Positions 10,740-23,265 of a stretch of DNA of 64,000 bases are shown piece by piece (position 1 is the first letter of the stretch; each line of letters starts with the position of its first letter). A model generated the notes under the pieces. That model ran no database searches. It was not told the DNA's origin and saw nothing but the letters and a program-made list of their open reading frames with translations. A program made the translations under genes and the position numbers. The stretch comes from Macrotis lagotis. Taxonomy: Eukaryota > Chordata > Mammalia > Peramelemorphia > Peramelidae. The stretch spans positions 145,595,495 to 145,659,494 of the forward strand of contig NC_133663.1 in the NCBI RefSeq assembly GCF_037893015.1, given 5' to 3'.

Positions 10740-11596
10740 TAAAGGTTCTTTTCATTTTTTTTTTAATCTTTGGGATTCAGAAATAATGGCAATTCTGAAT
10801 CAAAGAGTATGCACAGTTTGGTTGCCCTTGATTGTAGTTAAAAATTAGTTTCTAGAATGGTTAGATCACTTCACAATACCACTGCAACATAAATGTTAGA
10901 ATTTTTTGACACTTTTTCCAACATGTTTCATTTTGCTTTTCAGTCATCTTAGTTGGTCTGATATGTGTGGTAGTGATATATCAGAATTGTTTAAATTTGC
11001 ATTTCTCCAATAAATATTTAGAGTATTTTATATGCCTATTAATAGCTTTAATTTATTCATGTAAAAATTTCTCTTTCATATCTTTTAATCATTCATCAAT
11101 TAGGGAACAACATGTGTATTTACAAATTTGATTCAATTTACTGTGTATTTGAGAAATAAGGTCTTTCTTCCTGAATTCTAGGTATAAAAATTCTTCTTGT
11201 TTTCCTCCTAATGATTAGAATAAGTTTCAATGGTTTCATTTGTGCAAAGCTTTTTAATTTAATCTAATCAAAATTATCCATTTTGCATTTCATAATGTCT
11301 ACTATTTCATTTATTTAACAATTCTTCCTTTCTTCAGAGATACAACAGGTAAATTATTTTTTGCTCTCCTAATTAGATTATGTGATCAGCCTTTATGCCA
11401 AATTAGTGTGATCATTTTGACCTTATTTTTGGAACAGAGTGTGCTATCTTGGTCTAGGTTTACTTTGTGCCTTACTATTTCCTATTTTTCCAAGCAATTT
11501 TTGTCAAATAGTGAGTTGTTATCCCAGAAAGTAGAGTCTTTTGATTTAGCAAACATTAAACTACTAGAATCATTTACAACTATTTCTTGGACCTGA
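10740..11596 (-). mobile_element. L1 fragment, ORF2 C-terminal half
   Basis: Minus-strand match to L1 ORF2 from the 'gctgaatcaaagagtatg' region through the 'cagaattgtttaaatttgcatttctcc' and 'tagggaac' segments, to the 'ttttgtcaaatagtgagtt' segment near 11520. The end at about 11596 is abrupt, where the HAL1-like element starts. It may be part of the same old L1 that resumes at 14.53 kb, but about 0.9 kb of ORF2 is missing between them, so this is only a possibility. Confidence 0.7.
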
Positions 11597-12115
11597 TCCC
11601 TAGGGCTGGACTCTAATGCTGCGCCACTATACCACCATAGAGTATCAGAGACCCTCCTCACATTTCAGGGCAGAGGGAAGTGTTTCTGGTCATACACAGA
11701 TCAGAACATGGAGTAGGAAAAGAGTCAGAGTCTTTCATAAGACATTATAGGAATTAAGGTGCCTGGAGTGGTGTACCAAAATTTCCCAAAAGTTTTGGAA
11801 GTATTTAAAAATCAGGTCACAGGCTGGGGGAAATGAACAAACAACAGAAATAAAAAGAATCTGACCATAGAACATTACTTTGGACACATGGAGGTTCAAT
11901 ATATACACTCAGAAGATGACAAAGTCAAAGCTTTTGAACCCAAAGCATCCAAGAAAAATAGGAATTGGTCTCAGGCTATGGAAGAACTCAAAAAAGACTC
12001 TGAAAATCAAGTAAGGGAGGTAGAGGAAAAATTGAGAAAAGAAATGAGAGTGATGTAGGAAAATCATGAAAACCAAGTAAGCTTGGTGAAGATGTAAAAA
12101 AATAACAAAGAAAAT

Positions 12116-12325
12116 ATGTTAAAAATCAATTTAGGTCAAATGGAAAAAGCAGTTCAAAAGATAAATGAGGATAAGAATACTTTAAAAAACATAACTGACC
12201 AGTTCAAAATGGAGATTAGAAAGTTCTCTGAAGAAAAGAACTCCTTCAAATGTAGAATGGAGCTAAGGGAAGATGATGACTTTGTGCGAAATCAAGAAAC
12301 AATAAAACAAAACCAAAATAATTAA
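12116..12325 (+). pseudogene. L1 ORF1 coiled-coil fragment in HAL1-like copy 1
   Basis: 69 codons of the ORF1 coiled coil: 'LGQMEKAVQKINEDKNTLKN' with heptad-spaced Leu/Ile/Met, then 'KFSEEKNSFKCRMELRE'. The same heptads occur on the minus strand in copy 2 (27682-27915). ORF1p is the L1 RNA-binding trimer protein, and the coiled coil drives trimerisation. Stops before and after show that the frame is broken. Confidence 0.75.
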
Positions 12326-12480
12326 AAATTAGAAGAAAATTTGAAATATCTCATTGGAAAAACAACTGATCTAGAAATATGGGAGATCCAGGAGTGATAA
12401 TTTACAAATTGTTGGGCTAGCTTAAAATAATGACTAGGAAAAAAGCCCAGACTCCATTTTTTTTTCAAGAAATAATCCAG

Positions 12481-12643
12481 ATGGTGGCTAGGTGGAGCAG
12501 TGGATAAAGTACCAGCCCTGGAGTCAGGAGTACCTGAGTTCAAATCCAGCCTCAGACACCTAATGATTACCTAGCTGTGTGGCCTTGGGCAAGCCACTTA
12601 ACACCATTTGCCTTGCAAAAACCTAAAAGAAAATGAACAACAG
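12481..12643 (+). mobile_element. WSINE1-type SINE inside HAL1-like copy 1
   Basis: A full-length SINE head 'ggctaggtggagcagtggat', a 'ctggagtcaggagtacctga' block, the B box 'gttcaaatcc', and 'cctagctgtgtggccttggg', ending in an A-rich tail. A 7-base repeat 'aatccag' at 12474-12480 and 12644-12650 may be the target duplication. Confidence 0.9.
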
Positions 12644-12820
12644 AATCCAGCAAAATTGTCCTGAAATCCTAGAAGCAGAGGGTAAAATAGAAATTGAGTG
12701 AATCTATGGGTTAACTCCAAATAGATCCTCATTTAAAAAAATCCCAGGAATATTATAGCCAAATACCAGAAATCCCTAGTCAAAGTGAAAATACTACAAG
12801 CAGACAGAAAGAAACAGTTA

Positions 12821-13405
12821 CATCACTTGTACAAAAATATTCAAAGCAGTTCTATTTGTGGTGGCAAAAAATTAGAAATTGAGTGAGCACCCTTCAATTA
12901 GGGAATGGCTAAACGAATTGTGGTATGTGCTTGTTATGGAACACTATTGTTCTATTAGAAACCAGGAGGGATGGGAATTCAGAGAAACCTGGAAGGATAT
13001 GCATGAAATGATGCTGAGCAAGATGAGCAGAATCAGAAGAACATTGAATACTATGACAGCAACATTGGGATAATGGACAATCTTAATGTACTTGCTCATT
13101 CCATCAATGCAATAATCAGGGAGAATTTTGGGTTATTTGCAATGGAGAGTACCCTCTGTATCCAGAGGATGAATTGTGGAGTTTGAACAAAGACCAAAGA
13201 CTATTTCCTTTAATTAAAAAAAACCCTGTTATCTTATTATGTAATTTTGCTATCTCTTATATATTATTTTGTCCTTAAGGATATGATTTCTCTCTCAGCA
13301 TATTGAACTTGGATCAATGTATAGCATGGAAACAATGTAAAGACTAAATGACTGCCATCTGTGGGGGGGAATGGAAGCAAGATTAGGGGAAACATATTCA
13401 AAAAT
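12821..13405 (+). mobile_element. 5'-truncated L1 tail inside HAL1-like copy 1
   Basis: The end of L1 ORF2 is recognisable: 'SIREWLNELWYVLVMEHYCS', then 'IRNQEGWEFRETWKDMHEMM'. The 3'UTR of the L1 A/L1 E type follows. HAL1-like ORF1 sequence lies on both sides: '...ctacaagcagacag' before it and 'ctacagagctacagtcag' after it. The candidate duplication is only 'aaagaaa' (12808-12814, 13406-13412), which is low-complexity. The orientation matches the host element. Confidence 0.8.
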
Positions 13406-14529
13406 AAAGAAATAAACAAACTACAGAGCTACAGTCAGGATTGTACACGTTTTGACTGTTTCTCTATTAAGGCCTAATAGACCTTGGAATATGATATTCC
13501 AGAAGGTAAAAGAGCTTGGATTATAAAGAGCCAACTACCCAGAAAAACTGAACATCCTCTTTCAGATAAAAAGATGGTTATTTGATGATATGGAGGGCTT
13601 TCAAACTATCCTGTTGAAATGACCAGAGCTGAACAGATAGTTTGATCTCCAAGTCCAGGACTCAGGTGAAGCATGGAGAGGTTGAATGGGAAGGGTTAAT
13701 TATGAGGAACTTAGTGATGTTGAACTGTGTGTTTTCCTTCATGGGAAGAAGATACTGATAATCATATGAATCTTCTCATTTGTAACAGCAGTTAGAAGGA
13801 GCATATATAGACAAGACACAGAAGGGTACTGAATATAGTGGTATAATATATTATTAAGATGGAGTCAATGGATGAAAAAGGAATGCAATGGGCAAAAGGA
13901 AAGGAAACATAGAATGGGCTAAGATATGTCATGTAAAAGAGTCAAGAAAAAACTTTTTGTAGTGTAGTGAAAGGGGGAAGGTAAGAGGGAATGATTGAGC
14001 CTTCATTGTCATCAGAAATGGTTCAGAGAGGAAGTAACTTACATATTCAATAAGGTACAGAAATCTATCTTTCTTCAAAGGGAAAAAACAGAAGAAAGAG
14101 GTGGGAGAAGGAGGACAAGAATTGAATAGGAGGGTGTAGATGATAGAAGTGAGGGAAGATCGTGGAAAAGGGTAGTCAGATAACAGTAAACAATAGTAAC
14201 TGTGTGTGGGGGGAACCAAAAAACAAAAAACTGGAAAAAAAAAACAAAAATTGAAGTAATTTCTCTGATGGACTAATGAATAGAATATAACCAGTCCCAG
14301 AGAGGGTGTCAATGGTATCTGAACACAGATTGAAGTACACTTTTTTTCTCTTACTTTATAAGAATCTTTTCAATAATATTTCAATAATCTTTTTGGTGGT
14401 AGGTGGGTTTATCTTCACTTTCACAACATGATTATTATAGCAATGTAAAAAAATAAATCATTAAAAAAGACATAAAGATCATAAAACATGACTTGTACAT
14501 GATAGCAACAAAAAGATGGAAAGCTTTTT

Positions 14530-17411
14530 TTTATATCTAAGGTAATCATATTATTTCTGTTAATTTTGTTATAAATTTGGCCAATTATGTTTATTGTTTT
14601 CCTAAAATAGGATCAAGTGTGCATTCCTGGGAAAAATATCACCTGGTTATAGTGCATTAAACTTCGGATAAATTGGCTAATATTTTATATAAAATGTTTG
14701 TGTTGATATTTATTACAAAAATTGATATATGTTTTTCATTCTCTGTTTTGACTCTTACTGGATAAGATACCAGTGCCACATTTGCCTCATAAAAGAAATT
14801 TGTTAGAGCTATTTCTCCAACTGTTTTTTCAAATAGCTTATATAGTATTGAAATCAATTTTTATTTAATGTTTGGTAGACTTCATTTGTAAATTCAACTG
14901 GCCCAGAAGATATTTTTTCCTCTGCAAATTCCTTTATAGCTTGTTCATGTACTTTTTCTAACAAAACATTATTCAAATACTTGATTTCTTTTAATCTGAG
15001 CAATTTATATTTGTGTAAATATTCCTGCATTTCACTTAGATTATTGGATTTGTTGGCATAGAAATGGGCAAAGTACCTGCTAAGGATAGGACTATTTTCT
15101 TCTTTATTGGTAGTGGATTCACCCTTCTAGTTTCTAATACTGAATTTAATTTTCTTCTTTCATTTTAAAAATCAAAATATTCAGTTTTAACCTATTTGTG
15201 TGTAAAACCAACTCTTCGCTTTATTTCAATAATTTTTATTTTTAATTCTATTACTTCTCTTTTGATTTCCAAAAATTTTTAATATAGCATTTAATTGGAT
15301 ATATTTAATTTGTTCTTTTTCTGGTTTTTCTTTCATTTCATGCCCTCTTTATTTTATTCATGCAAGTCTTTATACATGCAAAATTTTCCCTCAGAACTAC
15401 TTTACTGCATCCCAGATAGTTTGAAAAGTTGTCTTTTTGTCATTTTGTTGAATGAAATTATTGATTTCTAAATTTGTTTCTAAATTTATTGCTTGACTCA
15501 CTCATTCTTTAGGATTCGGTTGTTTCCTTTACAATTATTTTAATCTATCTCCATGGCCCTTTGTTAAATGTAATTTTATTGCATTATCATCTGAAAAGGA
15601 TGCATTAATATTTCTGCTTTCTGAATTTTACTGGGAGATATTTATGTCCTAAAACACCATCAATTTTTGTGTTTGGATCATGCATCACTGAGAAAATGGT
15701 ATGTTCCTTTATATCTCCATTCAGTTTTCTCCAGAGGTCTATCACATCTCAATTTTTCTGAAGTTGTACTCCCTTTCTTAACTTCTTTCTTGAATATTTT
15801 GTGATTTGATTTATGTATATCTGAGGAGAAGTAAACGTCTTCCACTTGTATAGGTTTGCTTCCTATTTATTTTTAAAATTCACTTGAGGGGTGTCTAGGT
15901 GGTGCAGTGGATAGAGCACCAGCCCAGGAGTCAGGAGTACCTGAGTTCAAATCTGGCCTCAGACACTTAATAATTACCTAGCTGTGTGGTCTTGGGCATG
16001 CCACCTAACCCCATTTGCCTTGCAAAAACCTTAAAAAAAGAAAACCAAAGCAAAACAACAACAAAAAAAACCTCACTTAATTTCTCCTCTGATAATTTGA
16101 ATGCTATTTTACTCAGTACTTTTAGTTTACTAATGATATTATTTCATTTTATTTGCTTCCTTTAAAGAAAATGGAACTTCCTTCTTTAACTCTTTTTAAT
16201 TATGCATACTTTTGCTTTTATTCTAATACTTGGATGCTCTCTATTTTTTAAAAAATAATTCTGCTGAAGCATCAAATATTCTGTTACAGCCCCTCAACTT
16301 TACTCTTTGTTTCAAATGTCCTTGTGAACTGCAGATAATGAGATTCCTGGTTTTAAACCATTCTCTTATTTATTTTGCTTTATAGGATAATTCAATCAAT
16401 TCACAATAAGTTATCATTACTGTGTATTTTCCTCAATCCTATTTCCTCCCTTTATATATTTTAATCTTCCCTGTCAACCTCTCCTTCCTTTTTTCTGCTC
16501 CTTCTTCTGCCCCCTTTTTATCAGCTCCTCCCCTCTTTTTCTAACTCTGGACTCCTACTTGTCTATAGGATAAATAGATGTTTCTACTCAACTTAATTTA
16601 TATATCATTCCCTCTTTGAGTCAAATTCAATGAGAACAAGGTTTAAAAAATACTAATGCCCCCCTCCCCTCAGTAGAGGGAATCTTTATTGTAAAAGGTC
16701 TTTCATGGCACTTCTTGGGGTAAAATGTATCCTATTTTGCCACTTCCTTTTCTCTTCTCCTAGTAAAATACTTTTCCCATTACCCATCTGAAAGGTTAAT
16801 TATTTTTTAATCAACCCATTAAAGTCATCTAAAACACATATGCTCTGTCCAAATATACTTCTTTAAACTGACATGACAGATATACAGTTCTTAAGAGTTA
16901 TTATCGTCCCATCTTGAGAAGTAGCTTAATATTTTTGAATGCCATGGATTTTTTCCCCTTTCTGTTTCTTCTTGAGTTTCCATTTATTTTGTTGAGCTTT
17001 GTATTTGAAAATCAAATTTCAGGCTCACATTGGTCTTTTCATCTTGAAGGTGTCAATGTCCCCATCTCAATGAATGATCATATTTTTCAATGAAAGATTA
17101 TGTTCAATTTTGCTTGGTAGTTGATTTCTGGTTATAAACTCTTTTGCCTCCAAGAATATCATCTTCTAAGCTTTCTGATCTGTTAAAGCAGATATTGATA
17201 GTTCTTGTGCAATCCTGATTGGGGTTCTTGATATTAGAATTATTTCTTTATGACTGTTTATGTTACTTTCTTCTTAAGCTTATAGTTTTGGTATGGCTAT
17301 AATATTCCTTTGAAATTCATTTTTGAATCATTTAATGGAAGGTGAGGATCAGAGTATTTTTTCAAAAAATATTTTGTCCTCTGATTTCAGTATATCAGGG
17401 CAGTTATTCTT
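14530..17411 (-). mobile_element. Old L1 C, 3'-proximal portion (RT to ORF1 C-terminus)
   Basis: Minus-strand L1 read from the right: ORF1 C-terminal domain (about 17150-17411), pyrimidine-rich inter-ORF DNA (about 16450-17100), ORF2 endonuclease (about 15700-16400) and reverse transcriptase (about 14530-15600). A SINE interrupts the endonuclease at 15888-16072. The piece stops at 17411 exactly where the full-length L1 A begins. The missing ORF1 N-terminus and 5'UTR reappear at 24123, so L1 A split this element. It is much more decayed than L1 A, consistent with greater age. Confidence 0.75.
15888..16072 (+). mobile_element. WSINE1-type SINE inside L1 C
   Basis: Sense copy with 'tctaggtggtgcagtggat', 'ctgagttcaaatctggcctc', 'acctagctgtgtggtcttgg' and an A-rich tail with CAA units. 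L1 endonuclease sequence continues on both sides. The shared flank is only 'tcactt', too short to prove a duplication. Confidence 0.92.
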
Positions 17412-17699
17412 TTTGTTGTTGTTGTTGTTGTTGAACTCAAAGTAGTCCTTTTTAAAATTTTATTTATTTTGAGTTTTACAATTTTCCCCCATAATCTTAC
17501 TTCCCTTCCCCCACCCCCCACAGAAGTCAATTGGCCAGTTGTTACATTGTTTCCATGGTATATATTGATTCAAATTGAAGGTGATGAGAGAGAAATCATA
17601 TCCTTGAGGAAGAAACATAAACAAAAAGAGATAGCAAGATCAGACAACAAGATATCAGGTTTTTTTTCTAAATTTAAGGTAATAGTCCTTGGTCTTTGT

Positions 17700-20600
17700 T
17701 CAGACTCCACAGTTCTTTCTCTGATTACAGATGGTATTCTCAATTGCAAACAGTCCAAAATTGTCCCTAATTGTTGCACTGATGGAATGAGCAGGTACAT
17801 CAAGGTTGATCATCACTCCCAAGTTACTGTTAGGGCATACAATGTTTTTTCTGGTTGAGTTTTTCTCACTCAGTATCAGTTCATATAAATCCTTCCAGCC
17901 TTCCCTAAATTCCCATCCCTCTTGGTTTCTAATAGAAAAATAATGTTCCATGACATACATATACCAGTTTTTTAAGCCATTCCCCAAATGAAGGACATTT
18001 ACTTGATTTCCAATTCTTTGCCACTACAAACAAGGAGGTTATGAATATTTTCATAGAAGTGATATTGTTTACCCTTTTTCATTATCTCTTCCGGGAATAG
18101 GCCCAGTAGTGGCATTGCTGGATCAAAGAGTATGTACATTGTTATTGCCCTTTTGGCATAGTTCCAGACTGCTCTCCAGAAAGGCTGGATGAATTCACAG
18201 CTCCAACAACAATGTATTAGTGTTCCTGATTTCCCACAAGCCTTCCAAAAATGATCACTGTCCTTTCTGGTCATACTGACCAGTCTGAGAGGTGTGAGGT
18301 GGTACCTCTGAGATACTTTGATTTGCATTTCTTCAATAAGTAATGATTTAGAGCAATTTTTCATATGACTATGGATCACTTTGATCTCCTCATCTGTAAA
18401 TTGCCTTTGCATATTCTTTGACCATTTGTCAATTGAGGAATGGCTTCAATTCTCTGTATATTGTAGAAATGATTCCTTTCTCAGAAATACTAGTTGTAAA
18501 GATTGTCTTTCAGTTTACTATATTTCTTTTGATCTTGGTTACAATGTTTTTGTCTGTTCAAAAACTTTTTAATTGAATGTGATCAAATTCATCTAGTTTG
18601 TTTTTAGTGATGTTCTCCACCTCTTCCTTAGTCATAAATTACTTCCCTTTGCATAGATCGGACAGGTAAACTTCCCCTTGATATTCTACTCTGTTTAAAA
18701 TATTGGTTTTTTATGTCTAAATCCTGTGTCCATTTTATTCTTATCTTGGTATAGGGTGTAAAGTGTTAGTCTAGTCTAAGTCTCTTCTATACTACCTTCC
18801 AATTTTCCCAGCAGTTTTTATCAGAGAGAGTTTTTATCCCAATAGTTGGACTCTTTGGATTTATCAGACAGCAGATTACTATAATTCTTTCCTGATATTG
18901 CACCTTGTCTATTGCACTGGTCCACCACTCTATTTCTTAGCTAATACCAGACAGTTTTGATAACTGATATTTTATAAAATAATTTTAGATCTGGTAGGGC
19001 TAAGCCACCTACTTTTGTACTGTTTTTTCATTTAATACATGGGCATTCTTGACTTTATTTCTCAATATGAATTTACTTACAATATTTTGTAACTCATTAA
19101 AGTAATATTTTGGAATTTTGATTGGCAGGGCACTAAACATGTCATTTAGTTTTGGTAGCATTGTCATTTTTATTATATTAGTTGACCCATCTATGAGCAG
19201 TTCATGGTTACCCAGTTATTTAAATTTGATTTAATTTGTGTGAAAATTGTTTTGTAATTGTTTTCAAAATGTTTCTGTGTCTGCCTTAGCAAACAGACTC
19301 CCAGGTATTTTATATTGTCTGGGGTTCCTTTGAATAGGATTTCTCTTTCTAACTCTTCCTGCTAGTCATATATACAAAAATTGAGTATTTATGAGGGTTT
19401 ATTTTATATTCTGCAAATTTGCTAAAGTTGTTAATTGTTTCCAGTAATTTTGTGGATGATGTCTTGAGATTCTAAGGATATGCCATCATGTCATTTGCAA
19501 AGAGTGAGAGTTTTGTCTCTTCTTTCTAAATTTTAATTCCTTCAGTTTCTTTTTCTTCTCTTATTGTTGAAGCTAACATCTCTAAAATGATATTCAATAG
19601 TAGTGGTGATAATGGGCATTCTGGTTTCATCCCTGATCTTATTGGGAATGTCTCTAGCCTCTCCCCATTGAGTATAATGTTTGTTGAATGTTTCAGATAG
19701 ATACTGTTTACTATTACAAGGGACAGTCCATTCATTCCTACACTCTCTAGTGTTTTTAGTAGGAATGGTGCTGTATTTGACAAATACTTTTTCAGAATCT
19801 ATTGATATAATCATATAATTTCTTATAGGATTGTTGTTGGTATAATTAATTATACTAACAGTTTTCCTAATATTAAACCAACCCTTCATTCCTAGGATAA
19901 ATCCTATTTGGTCATAATGTTTTATCCAAAAGATAACTTGTTTTAATCATTTTGCAAAGACTTTATTTAAGATTTGTGCATATGAATTCATCACGGATAT
20001 AGGCCTATAATTTTATTTCTCTGTTTTAAATTTTCCTGGTTTAGATTTCAGCACCATATTGTTGTCATAGAAAGAGTTAGGCAGAGTTCCATCTTTCCTT
20101 ATTTTTCCAAAGAGTTTATACAGAATTGGAACCAATTGTTCCTTAAATGTTTGGCATAATTCACTTGTGATTCCATCAGGCCCTGGAGATTTTTTTCTTA
20201 GGGAGTTCAATTATGTTTTGTTGAATTTCATTTTCTGAGATAAGGTTGTTTAGATGTTAATCTCCTCTTCATTTAGCCTGGGTAACTTATAGTTTTGTAA
20301 ATATTGGTCCATTTCTCTTAGATTTTCAAAATTTATTGGCATAGCGTTGGGCAAAGTAATTCCACATTATTACTTTAAATTCCTCCTCATTGGTGGTGAG
20401 TTCATATTTTTGATTTATGATACAACCAATTTGGTTTTATTCTTTCTTTTTTTAAATCAATTTGACCAGAGGTTTATCAATTTTATTGTTTTTTTTTTCA
20501 TAAAACCAGCACCCGGTATTATTTATTAATTCATTAGATTTTGCTTTCAATTATATTAATTTCTCCTTCAATTTTAAGAATTTTTAATTTGGTATTTAGT

Positions 20601-21583
20601 TGGGGGATTTTAATTTGTTCTTTCTCTAATTTATTAGTTGCACATTTAGTTTATTGATTTCCTCTTTCTCGAATTTACTCATTTAAAGATATAATATATC
20701 CCCTGACAGTTGCCTGGAGTGTATCTCATAGGTTTTTGTAAGTTGTTTCATTATTGTCATTATCTAGGATGAAATAATAAATTTTTTCTATAATTTGTTG
20801 CTTGATCCATTCATTCTTTTAAATTAGGTTATTCAGTTTCAAATTAATTTTGATTCTATATCTCCCTGGTGAAATATTTCTTATAATTTTTATTGCATAA
20901 TGATCTGAGAATGATGTATTCACTGTTTCTGCTATTCTGCAATTGATTATTCAGTTTTTATGTCCTAGTACGTGGTCAAATTTTGTGTAAGTGCCATGTA
21001 CTGCAGAAAAACAGTTATATTCCTTTCTAACTCCATTCAGTTTTCTCTATAGGTCTATCATATCTAGGTGTTCTAACAACCTATTTACCTCTTTAACTTC
21101 TTTCTTGTTTATTTTATGATTTTTATCTAAATCTGAGAATGGGAGGTTGAGTTCTCCCACTAGGAGAGTTTTGCTGTCTATGTCTTCCTGTAGTTGTTTC
21201 AGCTTCTCCTCTAAAAATTTGGATGCTATCCCATTGGGTGCATACATATTCTATGATGACATCACTTTACTATCTATGGTAGGTTTTAGGAGGATATAGT
21301 TTCCTTCTTTATGCTTTTTAATGCTATCTATTTTTACAGCTGCTTTTTCTGAGATAAGGATTGTTACCTCTTCATTTTTCACTTCTGCTGAAGAAAAGTA
21401 TATTTTGCTCCAACCTTTTACCTTTACTGTGTAGGTATCTCTCTGCTTCAGATGAGTTTCTTGTAAACAGCATATTGTGGGATTCTGTTTTTTAATCCAG
21501 CCTGCTATTAGCTTATGTTTTAAGGGAGAGTTCATCTCATTCACATTCAAAGTTATAATTACTAACTCTTTGTTGCCCTCCAT
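17700..21583 (-). pseudogene. L1 A ORF2 (endonuclease-reverse transcriptase), broken
   Basis: ORF2p nicks target DNA and copies L1 RNA at the nick. The start is the Met at 21583 ('MEGNKELVIITLNVN'). The apurinic-type endonuclease follows, with 'CLQETHLKQRDTY' (metal-binding Glu), 'MYAPNGIASKFLEEKL' and 'LLVGELNLP', where most L1s have GDLN. The RT lies at about 20600-19300, with '[14 protein letters not shown]' and 'GMKPECPLSPLLLNI'. The active-site motif at about 19487-19501 reads FAND in place of FADD. The C-terminal region at 18412-17999 keeps 'HFWKACGKSGTLIHCCWSCE', the L1 cysteine motif. The length, about 1,290 codons, is normal for L1, but at least eight frame breaks or stops interrupt it. 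Confidence 0.88.
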
Positions 21584-22008
21584 GCTATCTCACTTCTATT
21601 TGTATTTTTCCCCTTTTCACCCTTTATCCATATTCCCCAGTATTTTGTTTCTGAATATTGCCATCTTAAGGGCGTTTTCCCTCCTATATCCACCCCCTTT
21701 CTTTTCCCTTTCCCTTTTCCTTTTCCCTTCCTTCTATTAGTTCCCCTTTATGACCCCTACCTGTCTCCATCCCCCCTCACCTTTTCCCCTTTTAATATTT
21801 GAAAGGTAAGTCAAGTCTGTTGGGTGGAAGAATTAGATGTTTCTCACCTCCTTCCTTCTTCCCCTCTATCACAATAGGTCTTTTATACCTTTTAATGTAA
21901 TGAAATTTACCACATTCAATTCCCTCCATCCTCTCATCTTCTTCTTGTCCCCCTTTTTAAGGAGGATGTGTTTTTAAATAATTATATCAGAGCCATGGAA
22001 AATCCTGC

Positions 22009-22253
22009 ATCCATCACTTATGGCTAAGTATATTCCCTCTAACAGAGTAACAATTCTTGGGAGTTATTAGAGTCTTTCTCCCAAGAAGAGATATAGCCAA
22101 TTTCATACTATTGGACAGCAGTCTCATAGCTAAATCATGAGTGTCCATCACTTCAGACTAAGCATATTCTTTCTGATAGAGTTACAATTCTCAAGAGAAT
22201 TGTATGAGAATCTCTTTCTCATGAAGGGATATAGCCAATTTCATCTTATTGGC
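22009..22253. repeat. Tandem duplication in the L1 A inter-ORF region
   Basis: Two diverged copies of about 110 bases, roughly 22009-22117 and 22143-22253. Each has 'tccatcactt', a 'ctaag' step, 'agttacaattct' or its variant, and 'gatatagccaatttcat', followed by 'attgg'. It lies between ORF1 and ORF2 of L1 A. Confidence 0.75.
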
Positions 22254-22279
22254 TAGTATTTTTTCCCTTTACATCCCTT

Positions 22280-23265
22280 TTTAAAACCCTTTTATGTGTC
22301 TCTTGAATCTCCTGCTTGATGTCCAAATTTTCTATTTAGGTCTGGTCTTTTCTTCATGAAATCTTTGAGGTCTTCCATTTCATTCAATGTCCATCTTTTC
22401 CCCTGAAAGACAAGGCTCCCCTTTGCCAGATAGTGGATTCTTGGCTATATTCTAAGCTCCCTTGCTCTTCAGAATAACTTATTCCAAGCCCTTTGATCCC
22501 TTAATATGGATGCATCCAGGTCTTGCATAATCCTTATTGTGGCTCATTGATATTTAAATTGATTCTTTCTGGCTGCTTGCAGGATTTTCTCTTTTATCTG
22601 ATAGTTCTGGAATTTGGCCACAACATTCCTTGGTGTTTGCATTTTAGGATCCCTTTCCAGAGGGTATAGATGTATTCTTTCAATAAGTATTTTGCCCTCT
22701 GGTTCCATGATATCAGGGCAATTTTCCATCAATAAATCCTGTTATATTAAGTCTAGGCTTTTTTTCTCTTCAATGCTTTCAGGAAGAAGTATAATTCTCA
22801 GGTTGTCCCTTCTTGATCTATTCTCAAGGTCAATGTTTTGCTATTGAGATATTTTACATTTTCTTCTATTTCTTCTATTTTTGTTTAACAGACTCATATT
22901 ATCTAATGAAGTCATTAGTTTCCACAGATGCCATTCTATTTTTTAGAGAAGAATTTTCTTCATTTACCTTTTGCAACTCCTTTTCCAATTGGTCAATTCT
23001 ATTTTTGAAAGAGTTTTCCACTTGGCCAATTGAGGTTTTGAGAGAATTATTCATTTTGCATTTTTCCTATTTTATTTTTCAATGATTTGTTTTCTTGTTG
23101 CAAGGTGTTAATTTTCTCTCCCAAATTTTCCAGTTGATTTTTAAACTCCTTACTTATTTCTCCAAGGAAGTCTTTCTGTGCTGTAGGGCAGGTCATATTC
23201 TCCTCAGAGGGTCTAGGTCTGTCTGAGTTAGTGTCTTTTCCTTTAAAGAATTTTTCTATGGAATG
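22280..23265 (-). pseudogene. L1 A ORF1 (RNA-binding protein), broken
   Basis: ORF1p coats L1 RNA as a trimer. The N-terminal leader near 23265 reads like 'IEKFFKGKDT', followed by an extended coiled coil. The RRM/CTD is clearest at 22544-22732: 'DIMEPEGKILIERIHLYPLE' and 'TPRNVVAKFQNYQIKEKILQ', matching the family's 'R.IIV.F....KE..L.AAR' region. An early stop after the presumed start, and more in the coiled coil and C-terminus, prevent translation. Both boundaries are approximate. Confidence 0.75.

Larger units (their letters stand above)
11600..14525 (+). mobile_element. HAL1-like ORF1-only element, copy 1
   Basis: Runs 5'UTR, then ORF1, then a purine-rich 3' region, then tail, with no ORF2. 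From about 11700 the 5'UTR matches copy 2 (26.4-29.0 kb) block for block. ORF1 starts with the acidic/basic leader around 11895, continues with 'NWSQAMEELKKDSENQVREV' and a long coiled coil, and resumes after insertions with the RRM/CTD region. Beyond ORF1 about 900 bases are collinear with copy 2, ending in 'ggtatctgaacacagattgaa' and an AT-rich tail. It is interrupted by a SINE (12481-12643) and an L1 tail (12821-13405). Half-LINE elements of this layout are known in mammals; naming it HAL1 is by layout, not by database match. Confidence 0.7.
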
